Of a DNA stretch of 64,000 nt, positions 34,701-49,700 are shown piece after piece. Numbering within the stretch: position 1 is the stretch's first letter; each line of letters starts with the position of its first letter. Source of the DNA: Campylorhamphus procurvoides (taxonomy: Eukaryota; Chordata; Aves; Passeriformes; Dendrocolaptidae). The DNA lies in contig WBMV01004258.1 in assembly GCA_013396655.1 (NCBI GenBank), positions 483,987 to 547,986 of the forward strand. Direction: 5' to 3'. The notes beneath the pieces are model-generated. The model made no database searches and was not told the DNA's origin. It saw nothing but the letters and a program-made list of their open reading frames with translations. The position numbers were made by a program, and so were the translations under genes.

Positions 34701-37700
34701 TCTCTGGGACTGATCACAGGCCAGGGCTCTGCTGGCCAAATCCTGTGCCATGGCTCTGCTTTCAGCCTGTGCTGAGCTCCTGTGCCCTTATCAGCCCCAA
34801 AGTCAGGTGCTTTGAAGACTGGAGCTGCACTGAGGTGAGCTGCAGGCACACCTTTGATCCTTCCACAGCTGTAGTCATAGCAAAGCTTATTTTCTGAGTG
34901 TAGATATGCTAATATTAATTTCTTTAGGAAGGCCTTCTTTGGATCAGAGGATGCTGGAGACTTGGCAGAGAGTAGAAAGCATTTTGGGCTCCTGCTGGGA
35001 CACAATATAATCCAGCAGAGCACAAGAAAAGGTGCCTTGAGTTGAAGGAAGGGAGCAGTTCTGCAGCTTTCCATGAGGCCATTTGAATATTTGCCTGAAT
35101 TAAGGCTTACTAGTTAATATTTTGCAGGATTGAGCAAGAAAAATGCCCACAAATATCAGTTGGGCTTATCAACAGAATATGCAAAGCAGGTGTGGAGGAT
35201 GATGATATTTGACCATTATCTGATTGTTTTGGCATGACTGCTGTAGTTGGTGGCAACAGGAGGTTTCAAAAAGAGAACCTGGCAGAGAGTTTTCTATGGA
35301 AAACTTCTGAGCTGAGCCCTGAAACCGGTCAGTTCCTTCCTCCCTGCTGCTCCTGTCAGGATATTCCTCATTTGTCAGATCTTAATTAGTAACTGCAGTA
35401 AAAGCAGGGAAGATCCACAGTGGCCTTTGGTGTCCTGTCTACCCCTCTATGTGTTTGTGGGAGTTTAAATCCAGGGGTTGGAATGAACTTACCCTGGGAC
35501 TGTGTCTCTTTCAGCATTAATTTGTGACCCTCATTTGCTCATCGGGTGTTGTTTCAGGTATAACAAGTTACACATTCCACTCTCAAGGGTTCATACTCTG
35601 AGGTTTCAATCAGGTGAATCTTCTGAGGTACATGAGTCCAAAAGGAAAATAAAATTTAAAAAAATCAAAATATTTAAGAAGGGGGGAGAAAAGGGACTTT
35701 GGGGTGTTTGCTCTTTGGTAGCCCAGAAGGGAAGACCAGATGAAATGATGAGACTAAGCAGGAATATTTTGTTTTTTGCAGCTGATGAGGAGCACCAGCA
35801 GAATGTGGCAGCAGCAGCAGCAGTGGGCAGGCCTCGTGGCCAGGCAGAGGAACGGGCAGAGGGGATGCCCCGGCGCCGCAGGAACATGGGAGCCAGACTG
35901 ATGGCCCAGAGGAGAGCCCAGCAGGCAGAGGAGTGGAGGGAAGGTAACCCTGGCCTCAGCTCACCCTCCAAACAACCCTGCAGCTGCCTCCTGGAGGAGG
36001 CTTTTCAGCTTTGCTGGCGGGTTATCAGCTTGACCATAATCTGTCTGACTTCCACCCCTGGTCCCTCAGACACCACCCTTTAGCTGCAATGTCTTCCTCC
36101 TCCTGAGGTGAATCCTGGCTGCTTGTTGGGCCAGCTCTGCATCACAACATATTCTGCACTTAACTCCTCAAAACTGCCTTTGGTATTTAGCCATGCAGGT
36201 TAAGTTTGGAACAACAGAATCCATTCCAGTTTACTACCTCACTGCTGTGAAATAGTGGTTTCTTGCAAATCGGTGTGAAACATGAATTTCCTAACGTAAT
36301 CCCTGCAAAATCTGGAGTTTTCTTTCCAAGGAGCCATCCAGGTGGTGGTCAGGATCAAGCTGGTTACCTGGAGCTCACCCCAAAGTGCAGCATTTTGCCA
36401 GGAGGTTGTTGACAATGTGTTTTGTAAACCCTGTGCTGGATTTCCAGCTCGTAGCTACATTTCTGTGCTGTGGTTGTAGCCAGAAATACAGTGGTGAATA
36501 ACACCCTGCAAGCATCACTCCCTTGTCTGGTGAAACTTCACACATTATTATCTGTGTTGCTGCAGAGGTGGTATCACCATGATTCACCTCACTGGATTCT
36601 TTCCACTTTCAGATGGTGGGTGAAGTGTGCAGGGTTGTGCTTCACCTGGCTTTGCAGTGGAGGGCAGGGAGCCTTTCTGGTGGGAACTGAGCCTTGTGTA
36701 TGCCTTGATTAGGGACCACTTGCCCTTTGGTCAGCTTTTCTTGCCCTGCAGTTTGTGGGAAGCCTCCTGGTCTGACATTGACAGGTAAATGTGCTTTCCA
36801 AGCTAATTATGTTGAGCAGTTTCACAGATGGAGAATGGACAGGCCTGAACTTTTGAACTTGGTTATGTCTTCTCATGTGATAACATCCTGGAAAGAAATT
36901 GGAATCTAAAAATATTTAGTTTTCAACTCCAGACATCAAAAAGTCTGAATGCCAGAGGCCGACAGTGGAACTGTCAAAGCAAATGGCTCATCTTATCTTA
37001 GTCTCTTCAGCAGTAGAGGAATCTGTGTCGTTGGGCTTTATAAATAATTCTTTTGCAGCTTTCAGTACATCAGATGCAAGTGCTGCCTCTCTTGCATGAA
37101 GTTGCCTTTGAAATGACATCCCTCTTTTATTTGTTTTCTCTAATTCCTTTTCCAAATTAAACTAGCTTCTTGCTCTTTGCTTCTGTCTTGTGCTTCTGTC
37201 TCTGTGCTGCAAATCTTTTAGCCTGGCCCTGCAGTAGTTTGGAGTTTGGGGTATTTTTTCCCTTAGGAAAGGATGTGTCACGTGTTTTAAAGCCCACTCT
37301 GTGGACCTGTGGCCTAGGCCTGGAATCCCTGTGTGCATTTTGTCCATGTCATTGCCATATAAAGCAGTTTGGGCAGATTCACTGCCCCCGTTTCAACCTG
37401 TTGAAGTAGCAAGTTCTCCCCACAGCAGAGTTTTGAGTTTTGTGTTACAAAAAGCAGTGGATTCACATGGAAAGAGAGCCCCTAAAAGAGTACAGAGAGT
37501 GATGTGTGGTGCCAGGCAGTGCAGCACCAGCTGGGGCACCCAGGGCTCAAGAGCAAAGTTATTTGGCAGTTTGTCCACAGACACCAAACCCAAACCAGTC
37601 TGGCTTCTTCAGACTTGCCTTGTAGATGCTCGTGTTGCTTTAGAAGAGTTCTGAACATCTGCCTCTGAAGTGGATTTCTTTTTTCATTGTGGATTTTCTG

Positions 37701-40700
37701 TTTTACTAGGAAGTTTCTGTCCTGTGTGTGGAATTTCCACTCTGGGCATGTGTTGAGCTTTGGGCAAAGCTGCCTGACCCTGCTCTGTGTCCCTTTTTCT
37801 GCCAAGAAGTGATTCCTTCACCAGCCCATGGCTGCAGGATACCCAGCACTGCCCTCAGGGAGGGTGTGAGGACACCCTGGCCGTGCCTGTGTTGCTGTCA
37901 CAGGCACAGAAGTGGAGCCAGGTGGGAGATTCAGCCAGCACCAAAGTGCTCTGCCTGTTGGGAGCCAGTTGTGCTGACTCTGGGAGACAGCCTCAAACAG
38001 CTCCTGCAGACCTTGGAGTTGTGGTTAGCACGAGGGGTTTCTGTTTTCCATCTAACAATCAGATTTCAGTTCCAGAATCAGAAAAGAAGCTTCAGGGGGT
38101 AAAGTGGGAGCCCACGGTTTCTGCTGCCTCTGCTGGGTTGTTGTGTTTGTGCCAGGACTCCAATCTCTGGCAGAAAAATGGGGGAGGAAAAAAAAAAAAA
38201 CCCAAGCCCTCTAGGGAAGTAGGAGCAGGATCTTGAAAACTTCTAATTGTCCCTTCTGTAGCTGAAATCTGATTTATTTGCAGGTCTGGGTAAGGAGTCA
38301 TTTCATACAGGCAAGGGTGGTAAAAGATCATTTTGAATATTCAAACCTACAGTGAGTATCAGTGGAACTAAACCAGGTTGTAATTCTTCCTTTAGCTCAG
38401 AGGGGTGGGGTGAGACCCCAGAGTTACTTACAGGTTGTCACAGACAGAAAATTACTGACTTTCTCACCAGAATGCCACCACAGAGGGTAGGGGGGTTCCT
38501 TATTCAGGGGTCTCATGTGGGCTGTGCTGTGGGACAGCCCCCCACCTGGGTGCCCACCCTGCCCCAGTGTGGCTGAGCAGTGTTTCTCTGGTTATTGAGG
38601 TGCTCAGGTAGAACATCAGCATCTATTAATACCCTCTGGTGGCCAATGATTGCTGGGGAGACAGTTTTCCTTGGTGACAAAGTGCTTCTCAAAATGACTG
38701 AGACCCCCGAGCGTGTTCCACCGGCGTGACTTCCAGGCTGCCTTTAGAGAAATGGGTTTGATTGCCTGAAATTGCCTAATTTGATTCCAGCCACAACATT
38801 CCTGCCTTTCCTGCAGCCCTGTTACATCTGTGTGTCTGCACACTGGAGCAGAGTTGCTGATTCCTTTCCCTGTGGAAAAGAGAGGCTGGAAGGAGAGTTG
38901 TGTATTCATGTGGTTGGGTTGATAGCCCAGCTCGCAGACTTAATTAGGCTGTTGTATCTTAATTTAAATTGAAGGCAGACAGGGGTGGCTTTGTGGGCAA
39001 GCTGCAGCCCAGATGAAAAGGAACCTGCTGCAAGGCATAAGTGGGGGAGGATTTCAGGCATTAATCATTTAGGGCAGGAGAGGCCAAGCTGAGCAGGGGG
39101 AAAGGGGTTAAATTGGAGATGGGTTGAGGGTTGTTTGGGGCATGGGGCAGTGTGAATAAATTAGCCATTTTCCAATTTCAAATCCCATTTATTGGTTTGG
39201 TTTTATAACAAAACAGAAAGTAAGGACTGCATCAAAGAAATAATCTGGGTTTGTCAGGTTACTTTTATTGTTTATTCCAAACTGGTACAGGCTGTGGGCT
39301 CTCTGCTTTTGACACCTTGTAAATAAAACATGATAAAGAAAAGTTAAAGGCCAACATAAATGAAATCATAAGTTCCTCTCTTTTGCTTTGGCAAGATTTG
39401 GAGACCAGAATGTCCTGTTTTTCTTTATAACTGTTGATCACTATTGAGAAAGAAAGCACAAAACAGAAAAAAGGTTTTTAAATCTTTAAAAAATTATAAT
39501 TGGGCATGTTAAAATGCCCATTATTGCTTTGTGTAGCATCTAAGTTCAGCATTTAAATCCTGCAGCTGAAAAAAACCTTGCATGAGTGTTTTCTGCTAGT
39601 TTGGGGGGAAAATAATACAAAAACTTAATTTTTAATGCCCATTCAGTGATAGATATTGTACATAAGTTTGAGAAGGATGTGTTGGTGCTGAAATTGCTGA
39701 AAATAAGCACTTTTTCTGAGTGCTGAAAGATCTGGAAAATGTCTCAATTTAGAAACAGTGATGTGGTCCCACACGGTTCTTGTGAAATAGAGCTGTATTA
39801 ATTGTGGTGGCTGAAATAATTGTAATGCTTAATCAGTAGGAAAACCTTTCTAGTACAGTTCAACTTTGACTAATATCCCAAGTAGTGAATCAAAAGTCAG
39901 TTTTGACTTGGCACCACTCATAGAATGACTCTGGTGTTATCAGAGTGCCCGCAGTGTCTGCCCTGGAGCCACTTCAAGCACACACTGGCTGCAAGGGGAG
40001 GGAGCTCTGTTCTTTCTCAGTTCTGCCAGATGACTTTATTTGAGAAGAAACTTCATCATTTTGGCTTCTGCTCGAAAGATCTAATGCCCTTTTGTTTGTG
40101 CTGCACTTTTTCTGGCCTAGGTGTTGACTGATTTTGTGGCTTCAAATGAATAACCCAGTGTCTGGGCATACATACCAAATTAAATTAAAAAATATAAGAA
40201 TTATGACTGGCTATTAGACTATTATTATTGCCATCACAGGGCTGTGTCACTCAGGAGTGCCCACACCTTTTCTTAGCCCTCCAGTGCCTGGTGTCCTACA
40301 TCTCTTTGATGTTAATGACATGCTGTTAATATCATCTCCTGCTTTCAGGATGAGCTCTTTGTTTTGAGTGGCATCTTCCCCTCCCTCCCTTTCTCTTACT
40401 GCTTTTTTAGGTGCTGCATAAATAGTAAATTAAGCAGCTGGCTGTGCCCAAAAGGACTTTTTGTGAGTTCTTTTTCATGGATGGGGATCCATTTGCTTCA
40501 CTTCCAGAACTTAGGAAGCAAGAGAGAACCTTTGGCATTGATGACAAGGACAACTAGACCAGGGTGGACAGGGCTTGGAGCAACCTGGACTAGTGGAAGG
40601 TGTCCCTGCCCATGGTAGATTGGAACAAGATGGGCTTTAAGGTCCCTCCCAACCCAAACCATTCAGTGATAACCAAAATAGGTGATGCTGGTGCTTTCTG

Positions 40701-43700
40701 TTGGAGTTTTTTGTGTGTCCTGTGCACAGAGGTTGGTAAATTCCTGTTAGGATAGAGAACATCAGCACTCTAGCACATTTTCTGATGGTATTGGGAAACA
40801 TTTGAAGAAGTAATCAGTAAATTTCAGGTTTCAGCCCCCCTGTGTGACTATTAACTGTTTCCTCTCAGGGTGTTCAAAATATTAAGGAAAAGCAAAAATT
40901 CCCTGCAGCTGCCTCTCAGCGTGGCCAGCTGAGCCAAACCCGTGTTTGTGTAAAGCAGAACATGTAAAACGATGTGAAAATACCACTCTGAGTCAGGCTG
41001 TTCCTGCTTTCTGCCTCTTGGGGGTGGAAACTGGTGGGAACGCTTTGCAGGCTCTGGAAATCATGGAATAGTTTGGATTGGAAGGGACCTTAAAAATCAT
41101 CTCATTCCACCCCCTGCCATGGGCAGGGTCACCTTCCACCAGCCCAGGGTGCTCCAAACCTTGTCCAACCTGGCCTTGGACACTTCCAGGGATCCAGGGG
41201 CAGCCTTTGCCAGGGCCTCTTCATCTTCACAGCCAGCAATTCCTTCCCAATATCCCATCCATCCCTGCCCTCTGGCAGTGTTGGTGATGTCTGATGTGTT
41301 TCCTGGCTTGGTACATACATGGGCTGCCAACTGCAGAGCTTTGGGTCATGACAAAGTGCTTTCACACACAATTAACATGTTGCATCACATCTGAAGCTCA
41401 GGGGTAGATGGAATGCACCTTCCTATGGAACTGACCCCCCCCACAGAGCCTCCTCTTGTCACAGCTAGGAGTGTGTGAAAAGTGATTGTTAAAAGCTGCT
41501 GCTTTATTTAAAAACAAACGAGGAAATCCTGCTGGCTGCATGCAGTGACCTCTCTGCTTTTGGTGGGGCTGCTCTGCTGCACTAGCAAATTGATTCAGCA
41601 ATAATTTTCCCATGTGTTTATGTTCCTGTCAGCACGTCCAGATTTATTTAGGCCATATTAATTGCACCCAGGTTTAGTGCACTGTTGGCCTTTCAAGCCC
41701 TGCTGAATCACAGGCTGTGTCTGCACCACCCGTGGTACTTGAGGGATCACATCAGCTGCTTCAAACAGGAGGGAAGCAAATGCTCCTTGAACAAAGGCAT
41801 GTTTGATCCACGACTGGAATAAGGCTTTAAAAGCCTTGCTTAGATTTGTGCCTAATGTCTGGCTCAGGTAATCTTAATATAGATGAAATCTGAGAAGCCC
41901 TCAGGTGGAATAGTGTCACAGACAGGGTTTCATACTTGTGGTGTTTGCCAGAAATGATGTTCTAAAAAAATAATGCCAGTACTGAGGTCATTTTGGAGTA
42001 ACAATTGCTAATGCTGGGTTGCTCACCCATTGTGTTTGGCACTCCGTATTTAAAATACAAATAAAGTTATTTTAGGCTTCAGCAAAATTATAGAAACAAC
42101 TGTGTCAGGTCTGAGTATCCCCCGTTGCTCTGTGTGGTGTAGGAAGGGGGAACCCTTTGGATCAGAATCAGACACCAGCAGTGCTCTGGAGCCCAGTTCA
42201 GCAACCAGTCTCATATTAATGTATATATTAATTAATCTCCTGAACACAGCTCTGTCACTTGAGAGCCACCTACACAGCTCTCACACTTGTTTCTCCTGAT
42301 GTGTCTGAGTGGTTTAACCATAGTCCCATCCTGTGTGTTGGAATGAGTAAAGCAAAGAGTGTTTCAAACCTAATTCTGCATATAAAAAGGGGGGGAGACT
42401 CGTTCATCCATGTGCTCCTTTCCTAGCAGCTTTTGGGGTTCCCAAAAAAGAGGGCCCTGCAGGAAACATCGTGGCATTTACTCTTCCAAATCTGCCCTGC
42501 TTTGGCTGTGAAGTCAGCCTTCAGCATGCCAGCACTGTGGATGCCCAAAATATCAATTATTTTACCCAAAAAGGGGTCAGAGTGTGAAGATCTTTCATTT
42601 TGATCCTGCCATCTGATTCAGGCACGGGGATCTCCATGTCTTGTGTGGTGTTCCCTGCAGTGAGCCCAGGGCTTCTCTTGGAGTGTCGTGTCAATCCACA
42701 GGATTTGTGTGGTGGGATCAAGGACTAATTCAGACCAAGTGGCCAAATGTTGCTGAGCTTTGGGCAGGGAGGAAGCGACAGCCTTTAAAACTCTTCTTCC
42801 TCAGAAAAACTCCTTTGCAGCCCTCAGAGCAAGACTCTTCCCAGTGGCAGAAATCATGTAAACAGCCAATTGTCATACAACAGGCACCTATTTACATGTC
42901 ATTTTCCTGCAGCCAGACCCAGGATTTGCATTTCAGGGGTATTTCTTTTTCCCTCTTCCCTTAAAGGTTAGTTATATCCAGCCAGAAGCAGTGGGAGAGT
43001 GGCATTCCTCTGAATCCCACTTTTTCAGGGCATGTCTGCTGTGCAAAGCCTAAAGGTGACTGGGAAGGGAAGACTTTGCAGGCAAGTGTTCAGCAGATAT
43101 TTCATGGCAACCATTAGTACAATTAACGTGTAAGAGAAAATACCTCTTTTAATTTTGGAAAGCAAGAAATCCTTATGAAAAGCCTTCCTTCCAAAGCTGA
43201 AGGAAGTTTTCACTCCTGCCTTCACTTGAGAGTGTGTGTTTGCCTTGTTACTTCTGCTCTGTGGCTTTGGCAGTCTGGTGTGATTCTTTTTTTTGCCTTT
43301 TTCCATCCAAAGTGTGTGTGTGTCTCTCCTTTCCCTCAGCTGCTGCTTCCCTGGGCGACCCTGAAGTTTCTGCAGGGGAGTTTTCACAGCCAATTTACAA
43401 ATTGTCATTTATGCAATGTTGCAGAGGAAGAGGATGCTGAGGAGGTGCCAGAATTTCAGGTGTCTGGGAAAATTGGAGCAAAGAAGCAGAGGAAATTAGA
43501 AGAGAAACAAGCCAGGAAAGCACAGAGAGAGGTGAGTGTTTCCTGCCACGTATCAAGCCCTGAGCAGAGCCTGAACAGCTCAGCAAAGAGCTGGGGGTGA
43601 GAGACACCGCGGGAAGGCAAAACCAGTGTCATCACTACAACGTTGTTGTTTTCTTTTAAAACTGGAAATTCAGCTTTTTCTGTCAAATCCCAAGAGGGCC

Positions 43701-46700
43701 ATGGAAAATGGAATCTCGTTTTCTTTCTATTCACTTCTCTGGCATTTTTTTTTGCGGGGAAAAAAAGGAGTTTAAATTTGAATGTTCTGTTAGATGTCTT
43801 CTCTGGCTTGTCATTTAATATCAGTCCTGTCTGCCCTTAAAAACACACTCAGACCCACAGGGTGTTGTTGTAACACCAGGACCAGAACCTGTGAGTGGTG
43901 TTTCATGTGCTCTCACAGTGTAAAAACTTGCTTTGGCTTTAGCTGTGTTTACAGAATTACAGAATATTCTGAGTGGGAAAGGACCCCTAAGGATCAGCAT
44001 TTATTGTTTTTATGGACTGGGGGAGATGAAAAGCCTTTTGCTGTTCATGCCAGGGAAGCAACAGGCTTTTTGCAGCTTTCTGAAGGGTGCTTGTGGAAGG
44101 CAGCAGGTTGTGCTTTAATTCCTTGGAGTTGTTCTATATGTATATTTTGAGGACTCTGTATTGTTCTGTGTGAAAGTTTTTAATGTGTCAAAGAGTCCAA
44201 ACAAAATCCCAGCTTGGGAATTTCAGTGCCACCTGAGGTTTAAATCCAATATCTGCTTTACAGTCTAGTGGTAAACTTAATTATTATGTTATATATAAAC
44301 TTCCATTACGAACCTTTTCTCACTCACTCGGAGCTTTCATCATTTCGTTGTTACTTTCCATGCTCATTCTGTTTAATTGGCCTCTTTTTTGTGGAAAATC
44401 TGAGTGAAGTGAGATGAGCATCACTTGGCTGAGCAAGGAATCTTCTGTTTCATTTTAGAACATGCTGATTTTTATTTTCCCATGTAGACAGAGAAATTCC
44501 TTGGTTGGGGCTTTTTCTCTGAAACATTCAAAGCCACTAATCCTCCATTTGAGTGTTTTCTGCTTGTTCTCTTAATATATTTTCAAATCTAAGTGTACAG
44601 AAGAGACTGAAGAAAAAAAACCTTTAAGAAATACACTAAACACCCTTTTTATTTTCCCCCCATTTCTCAACAATCACTTGGGCTTAAAAACAAAACTAAA
44701 ATTCTTTTAAGAGACCAGTACAAATTGTCTTGAAGAGATTCAGACCAGGTTAATGATACATTTGAATGCACTTGGTTTTAGAGTTTATATTCCCAATCCT
44801 TTTTTCCTCTCCTTAGGGTCCATTCTAACTAAACCTTGAGTGAGGAGAAATGGAATGCCATGAAACAATATTGTTTAATGTCACTGTAGTGATAAACTCA
44901 TGCACATTCAAAACTTAAAGCCTTAATAAAGGCAAGGGAGTAAATTAATTCTAAATTTACTACAATGTTGATTGTGCTGAAGGGGAGGGGGAGTTAAATG
45001 ATAATGACTTTTTATTATCATTACTCTTTTTAGTGTTTCTTTCTCAGCACATCTAGGAAGATGGGGAGAAACCCCCTCATGGGATCACAATATGAAATTA
45101 AAAAAAAAGTATATTCAGGGAGAGCAAGGCTTGGTTTGCATAATGCCTTTTTTTTTTCAGGCTGAAGAAGCCGAGAGAGAAGAAAGGAGAAAACTTGAGT
45201 CCAAAAGGGAGGAGGAAAGGCGGAAAGAAGAGGAGAGGCTACGCCTGGAGGAGGAACGACAGGTGGGGTTGGTTGTGTTTGTCCATGGAAAATCTGAGTT
45301 ATGGATTATGGAAATTATGGAAATGTTGCCCCAGGATTGTCTTTGGAATTGCCTCTGTGTAAGCACTGAGGTCAGGAACCCCCTGCTCTGTCCTGCTCAG
45401 CCCATGGCCAGGCAGAGCTGCTGCTCAGGGCTCACCAGCCCTGCTCTGAGTGCCTCCTGAGGATGGAGATTTCACAGCTTCCCTGGGCCCCTGCTCCCTC
45501 TCAGCTGCCAGCAGGGCAGAAAGGGAAAGGCCCCAGCAACTGATTCTGCAACTTTTGGTGCGTAAAATCATGTAATTTTACTCTAATTACACAAATTTGC
45601 ATGTGCTGCCCAATTAAAGGTTTCTGAAGTCTGCATGTGAGGTGCATGACAGGCAGGAGTGACCCAGAAAAACAGGTCCTGCTCAGCTGGAATGCTTTTG
45701 TTGGATACTTTTCATCAGTGAGGGAGGAAAACTGAGTTCAGAGCTGCTCTGTGTCCTCAGGGCAGCAGTGCTGCTGGCTGAGAACTTCATGCTCTGCTGC
45801 TGCTGCTGCAAGTTGTGGTGGCTTTGCTCCTGGAGGTCAGGACCAAGGTGTGCTGAAGAATTGCTGTCCTAGGAGAGCCCCCAGCACAGCCCCCAGCTCT
45901 CACTGGGAATTTTTTGGGACAGTTGTGTGCATGGGAGTTGGTGTCTCTGGTTTGTAGATGTGTTTGCATTTGTTCTGAGTGCAGGTGGGGTAAGTGAAGT
46001 GTGTTACTGAGAACATTTTAAGAAAGGAAAAGGCAGTTTTTCCTCTGCTGGGAGCATGAAGGAAGGATAAAGCAATTTTAAAGAAAATAATCCACATGTT
46101 AGACATGCAGGTTGTATCCATGAGATCTTTATGTGAATATCCATTTACCTCTGGGGCTATTCCCACCCAAATCCTTCCACTTCTGAACACTTTTATTTCC
46201 TTTTCCTCAGTAAAAGTCTCCTGAATTCCAGAAATTGAACTGGAGGAGGAGATTGTACTACAACATCAGGATATGTAGCATAGTTTAAACAAACTTCCAG
46301 GGGACCAATAACTCCACAGCTCCCCTTCCAAGAGGGAGGTACAAGTGCAGAAGAACCTGGTGGTGGTCAAAGAGTGACCCCTGAGGCTGCCCAACCATCT
46401 TGGCCACTCCAGGCCAGCCCTGTGCTCAGCCAAGGTGTGTTGGAGCAGACCTGGCTTCCTTTGGGTCCACGGTGTCTCTTTTTCCCTGTCCACACACTCC
46501 AGCAGCACCAGCTTCTGCCTTCTGGGCCTTGCTTTTCTCCAAATTATTTTCCCATTTTTCCTCCTCATAATTCCAGCTTGGAAAGAGGCAAGGTGAGCTC
46601 TGGCTGCTTCTAAAGCACATCTTGGGGCTTGGCATAACTGGTAACTCACATGGCAAGGTTTCCCTCCAGTGATTTATTCCTTTGTGTGTTTTGTCTCCAC

Positions 46701-49700
46701 TCAGTCTCCTGATTTTTTTTATTTTTTTTTATTTTTACTATTTTCTTATGGTTCTGAGAGTTTAATATCCTTGAAACCCTGAAGAATGAGTTGCAATGAC
46801 TCCAGGACTTTGGGGGAGTTAGAAGGGCATGTTGGCTGGACAGTTAGCCCTGTGTAAGTGCCACTTCCAGTGACACTGGAACTTCCAGGTCCTTCCAGGG
46901 TGGCAGGAGAATCCCAAAGGCAGTTGCAGCTGAGCTTAAGCTGAAGAGAGGACAGAGATGTTATCCTGGGATCCCCTGTGGGGACTGACCTGGGTGTACC
47001 TGGATAATCAGGATCATGGTTGAAAAGTTGTGCAGAAAATAAAGGTGAAATTCCAGCCAGAGATCTCCTCACACAGAAGGTGCTCATTGACATGTTTTAT
47101 CTCTTTTTTAGAAGTTTGTTTCTGGTCAGTTTAGGGCTGTGTGATTTATTTTTGGTTGAATGAGGTAACTCTTACTGTTTCAATTTTCAATATCCCTAGT
47201 CAAGACTGAACTAAAGCACTTCCACCTTTGTTTTGCAAGGCTCAGTGAAAAAGAGAAATACAAACTAAGGCTCTGATTTTTTTGTTTATTTTGATTTTTA
47301 AACTTTGTGCACCAAAAACCAGAGGAGGACTTACTAGAACTGGGAAAATTGCCAGAATCCAGCCTGATGTTCACTTTAGCCAATGCCTTGCTCAGCTACT
47401 TAAATTCTGTCATTTCAAGCCATTTTAGTTTGTTTTGGTTGTTTATTTTTCCCAGTGTTTATCAGGACAACAAAGCCAACCCACCAGCTACATCAGCAAT
47501 GTTATTCTGCCTCTCAGAGTAAAGTTTCTTCAAGATTTCATTTTTTGCTTGTGTCTAAGTTGATAATCCAGTAGCTTCTAGGCCCTCTTGAGCAGTGAGA
47601 GGATCCTTGGGTTTATTGTGGGGTTTAAAGAATGTAGAGGATAAAATGTCATTTATGCTTTCCTCTAGGAGGAATTCTTCATTTCCACCACGAATATTTT
47701 GTCCCAAACTTGTGCACTACCCGTGGTGATACTGTTGCCCCTGGAAGTTAGGAGGTGCAAAATTCTGAAAAATAGGTCAAGAACTGAGTGATAGTCAAGA
47801 GATAAAAACCAGGGGGTAGCTGGTCGTGTGGTTTTTGGAGGCATTTTGATTACTGACATTGCTGCAGTTCATATCATCCCACAAAGCACGAGAAATTTGG
47901 ATTTTATCACTGAATTTTGTCTTCAGAACTGTCACAGTTGTCAGATAACCTCATTTTTCCTTTCTTTTTTCCAGCACATCAGAGCATTTCTGCAGGTAGA
48001 ATGACAGTGGCAAGTCCCTAACCAAGCACAGCTAAATTCCACTTGAACCTTGTGTTCAGTCTCTCTCCCAGGAAACACAACCAAAATTATGCTGAAAGCT
48101 GGAAACTGTACCTTCAGGAGAGTTAATGGGGGCTAAAATCTTCCATATTCTTGAGAAAAATACCCCCTTTGCTTCTGTTTAAATACATTTGCATGCCCTT
48201 AGAAATACAGTGTGGTTGCCCCTCGGCTCTGGCGTTGCAAAGCAGATAATATATTTTTAAATTCAGGTTTCCTTTGCAGAGCTCTGCTGGCCCCATTGGC
48301 TGCAGGCCTGAGCAGCCCCTTTATCATTGGCATTTGGCTCAGCCCTGCTTTGCCCTGGGGATTTCCCTCTCTCTCCTGGAGTTTTTTGGTGGTGAGCTGG
48401 TTTTACCCACCGACACTTATCAATGAGGGCTCAACTTCCTCTGGTGTTGCAAAACAGGGGCTTCTCACACCCAGCCTTGCTGGGTGCTCACAGAACAGCT
48501 TCTCTTTGTCATTTCATACAGGGATTTTTGTCAGTTTGCATTTAAGTGCCTGAATAAAAACGGGCTGGGTCTCCAGAGCTGTAGCTCACAAGGGTCCTCT
48601 TGGAGCTTTTGGAGAACTAAGACCCTGAAGTTTTGACTCTGCTACTTGATTGTGTAAGAAGAGGCAGCGAATTTTAGTTCTTTTGTTATGTCTTATATGG
48701 ACATAGAGATTTCTGTGCTTCTCAGCAGAGCTTTTCGTTGCCTGTTTACCATTTTTATCCATTATTCCTCCATAAACAGTGCCTTTTCTGGAGGCTGATG
48801 GAGACTACTCCAGTTTAAGCGTCAGTTTTCAAGTGTGTGTGCTTTCCTGAGGATTGATCTCTCCTAAAGAAGTACAAGTGGAAAAGCTTCCAAAAAACTC
48901 CTTCTCTCCTTTTGAGGGGATAAGAACTCTGCGTAAGCAGTGGGGGGGGCAATGAATCCTACAGATCCATCTGCTCTGTGCCAGATTGTTCCCTGGGAAG
49001 TCCCTTCTTGCTCCCTGCAGAAGCTGCACCCTCAGCACAAAACCTGAATGTTCTGCAAGTTCTTTGGTCCAGGGCATTGGGATGCTCTTCTTCATCCTGC
49101 ACATGAAGGGGACAGCTCCAAAGGAATGACAGGTGATGGCTGAGGAGTGTCCAGTGACACTAACAGTGACCAGGCAGCATCCCATGACTCCTGAGCAGCC
49201 TGTGATCCCAGAAACTCAGCTGTGAGTCCTGCAGGAGTTTCCAGGGTGCTGTGGGTTTCACCTGGGGAAAGGAAAGTGTTTGGGAATAGTCCCTGGGATG
49301 GAGGCAAGAGGCAAAGAGGAGCCTCACAGCAAATCCAGGGCCTTGGTGGGCAGGTGGGTGCTGGCCAGATCCAGTATTGGAGGGGGTAAGGATGTTGGAA
49401 GTGCTGGAGATCCATGGACTGCATGGAGCTCTGGAAGCTCTTGGGTCTCCCATGAGGCTGGCAGCAAGCCAGCAGAGGTAGAGTTGACCCAGCAGTGATA
49501 ATGTGGGCACTCTGTGAGGAAAAGAACAGAAGGAAGAAAGGTTTGAGTGACTAATTTATTTGTTCGATAAAAATAGGATGAAATTGAGATTGTTCTTTAC
49601 ACGCAGATCAAAAAAAAATTCTTTACACTGTACAAACGTTCCACAGTTTGGGTAACATTTAGGTGAGTGAGGAGAGCAGCAAAACAAAACAAAAAAAAAG

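Larger units (their letters stand above)
28776..35781 (+). other. DDRGK1: DDRGK1 intron 1 (7,006 bp)
   Basis: GT-AG intron holding the end of the CpG island, the duplicated CR1 element, a short CR1 remnant near 31,005-31,050 (minus), and another near 33,724-33,850 (minus). The stretch 33,100-33,300 is repeat-free with several TAAT cores. No second gene is seen inside it. Confidence 0.9.
35944..43424 (+). other. DDRGK1: DDRGK1 intron 2 (7,481 bp)
   Basis: Two CR1 tails (40,553-40,669 plus and 41,055-41,282 minus); otherwise unique sequence. No exon-like open frame with family motifs between exons 2 and 3. Confidence 0.9.

Noticed and set aside
46266..46649. 127-aa minus-strand frame in intron 4, possible retrogene
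   Set aside because: No poly-A tail, no flanking duplication and no recognisable homology.
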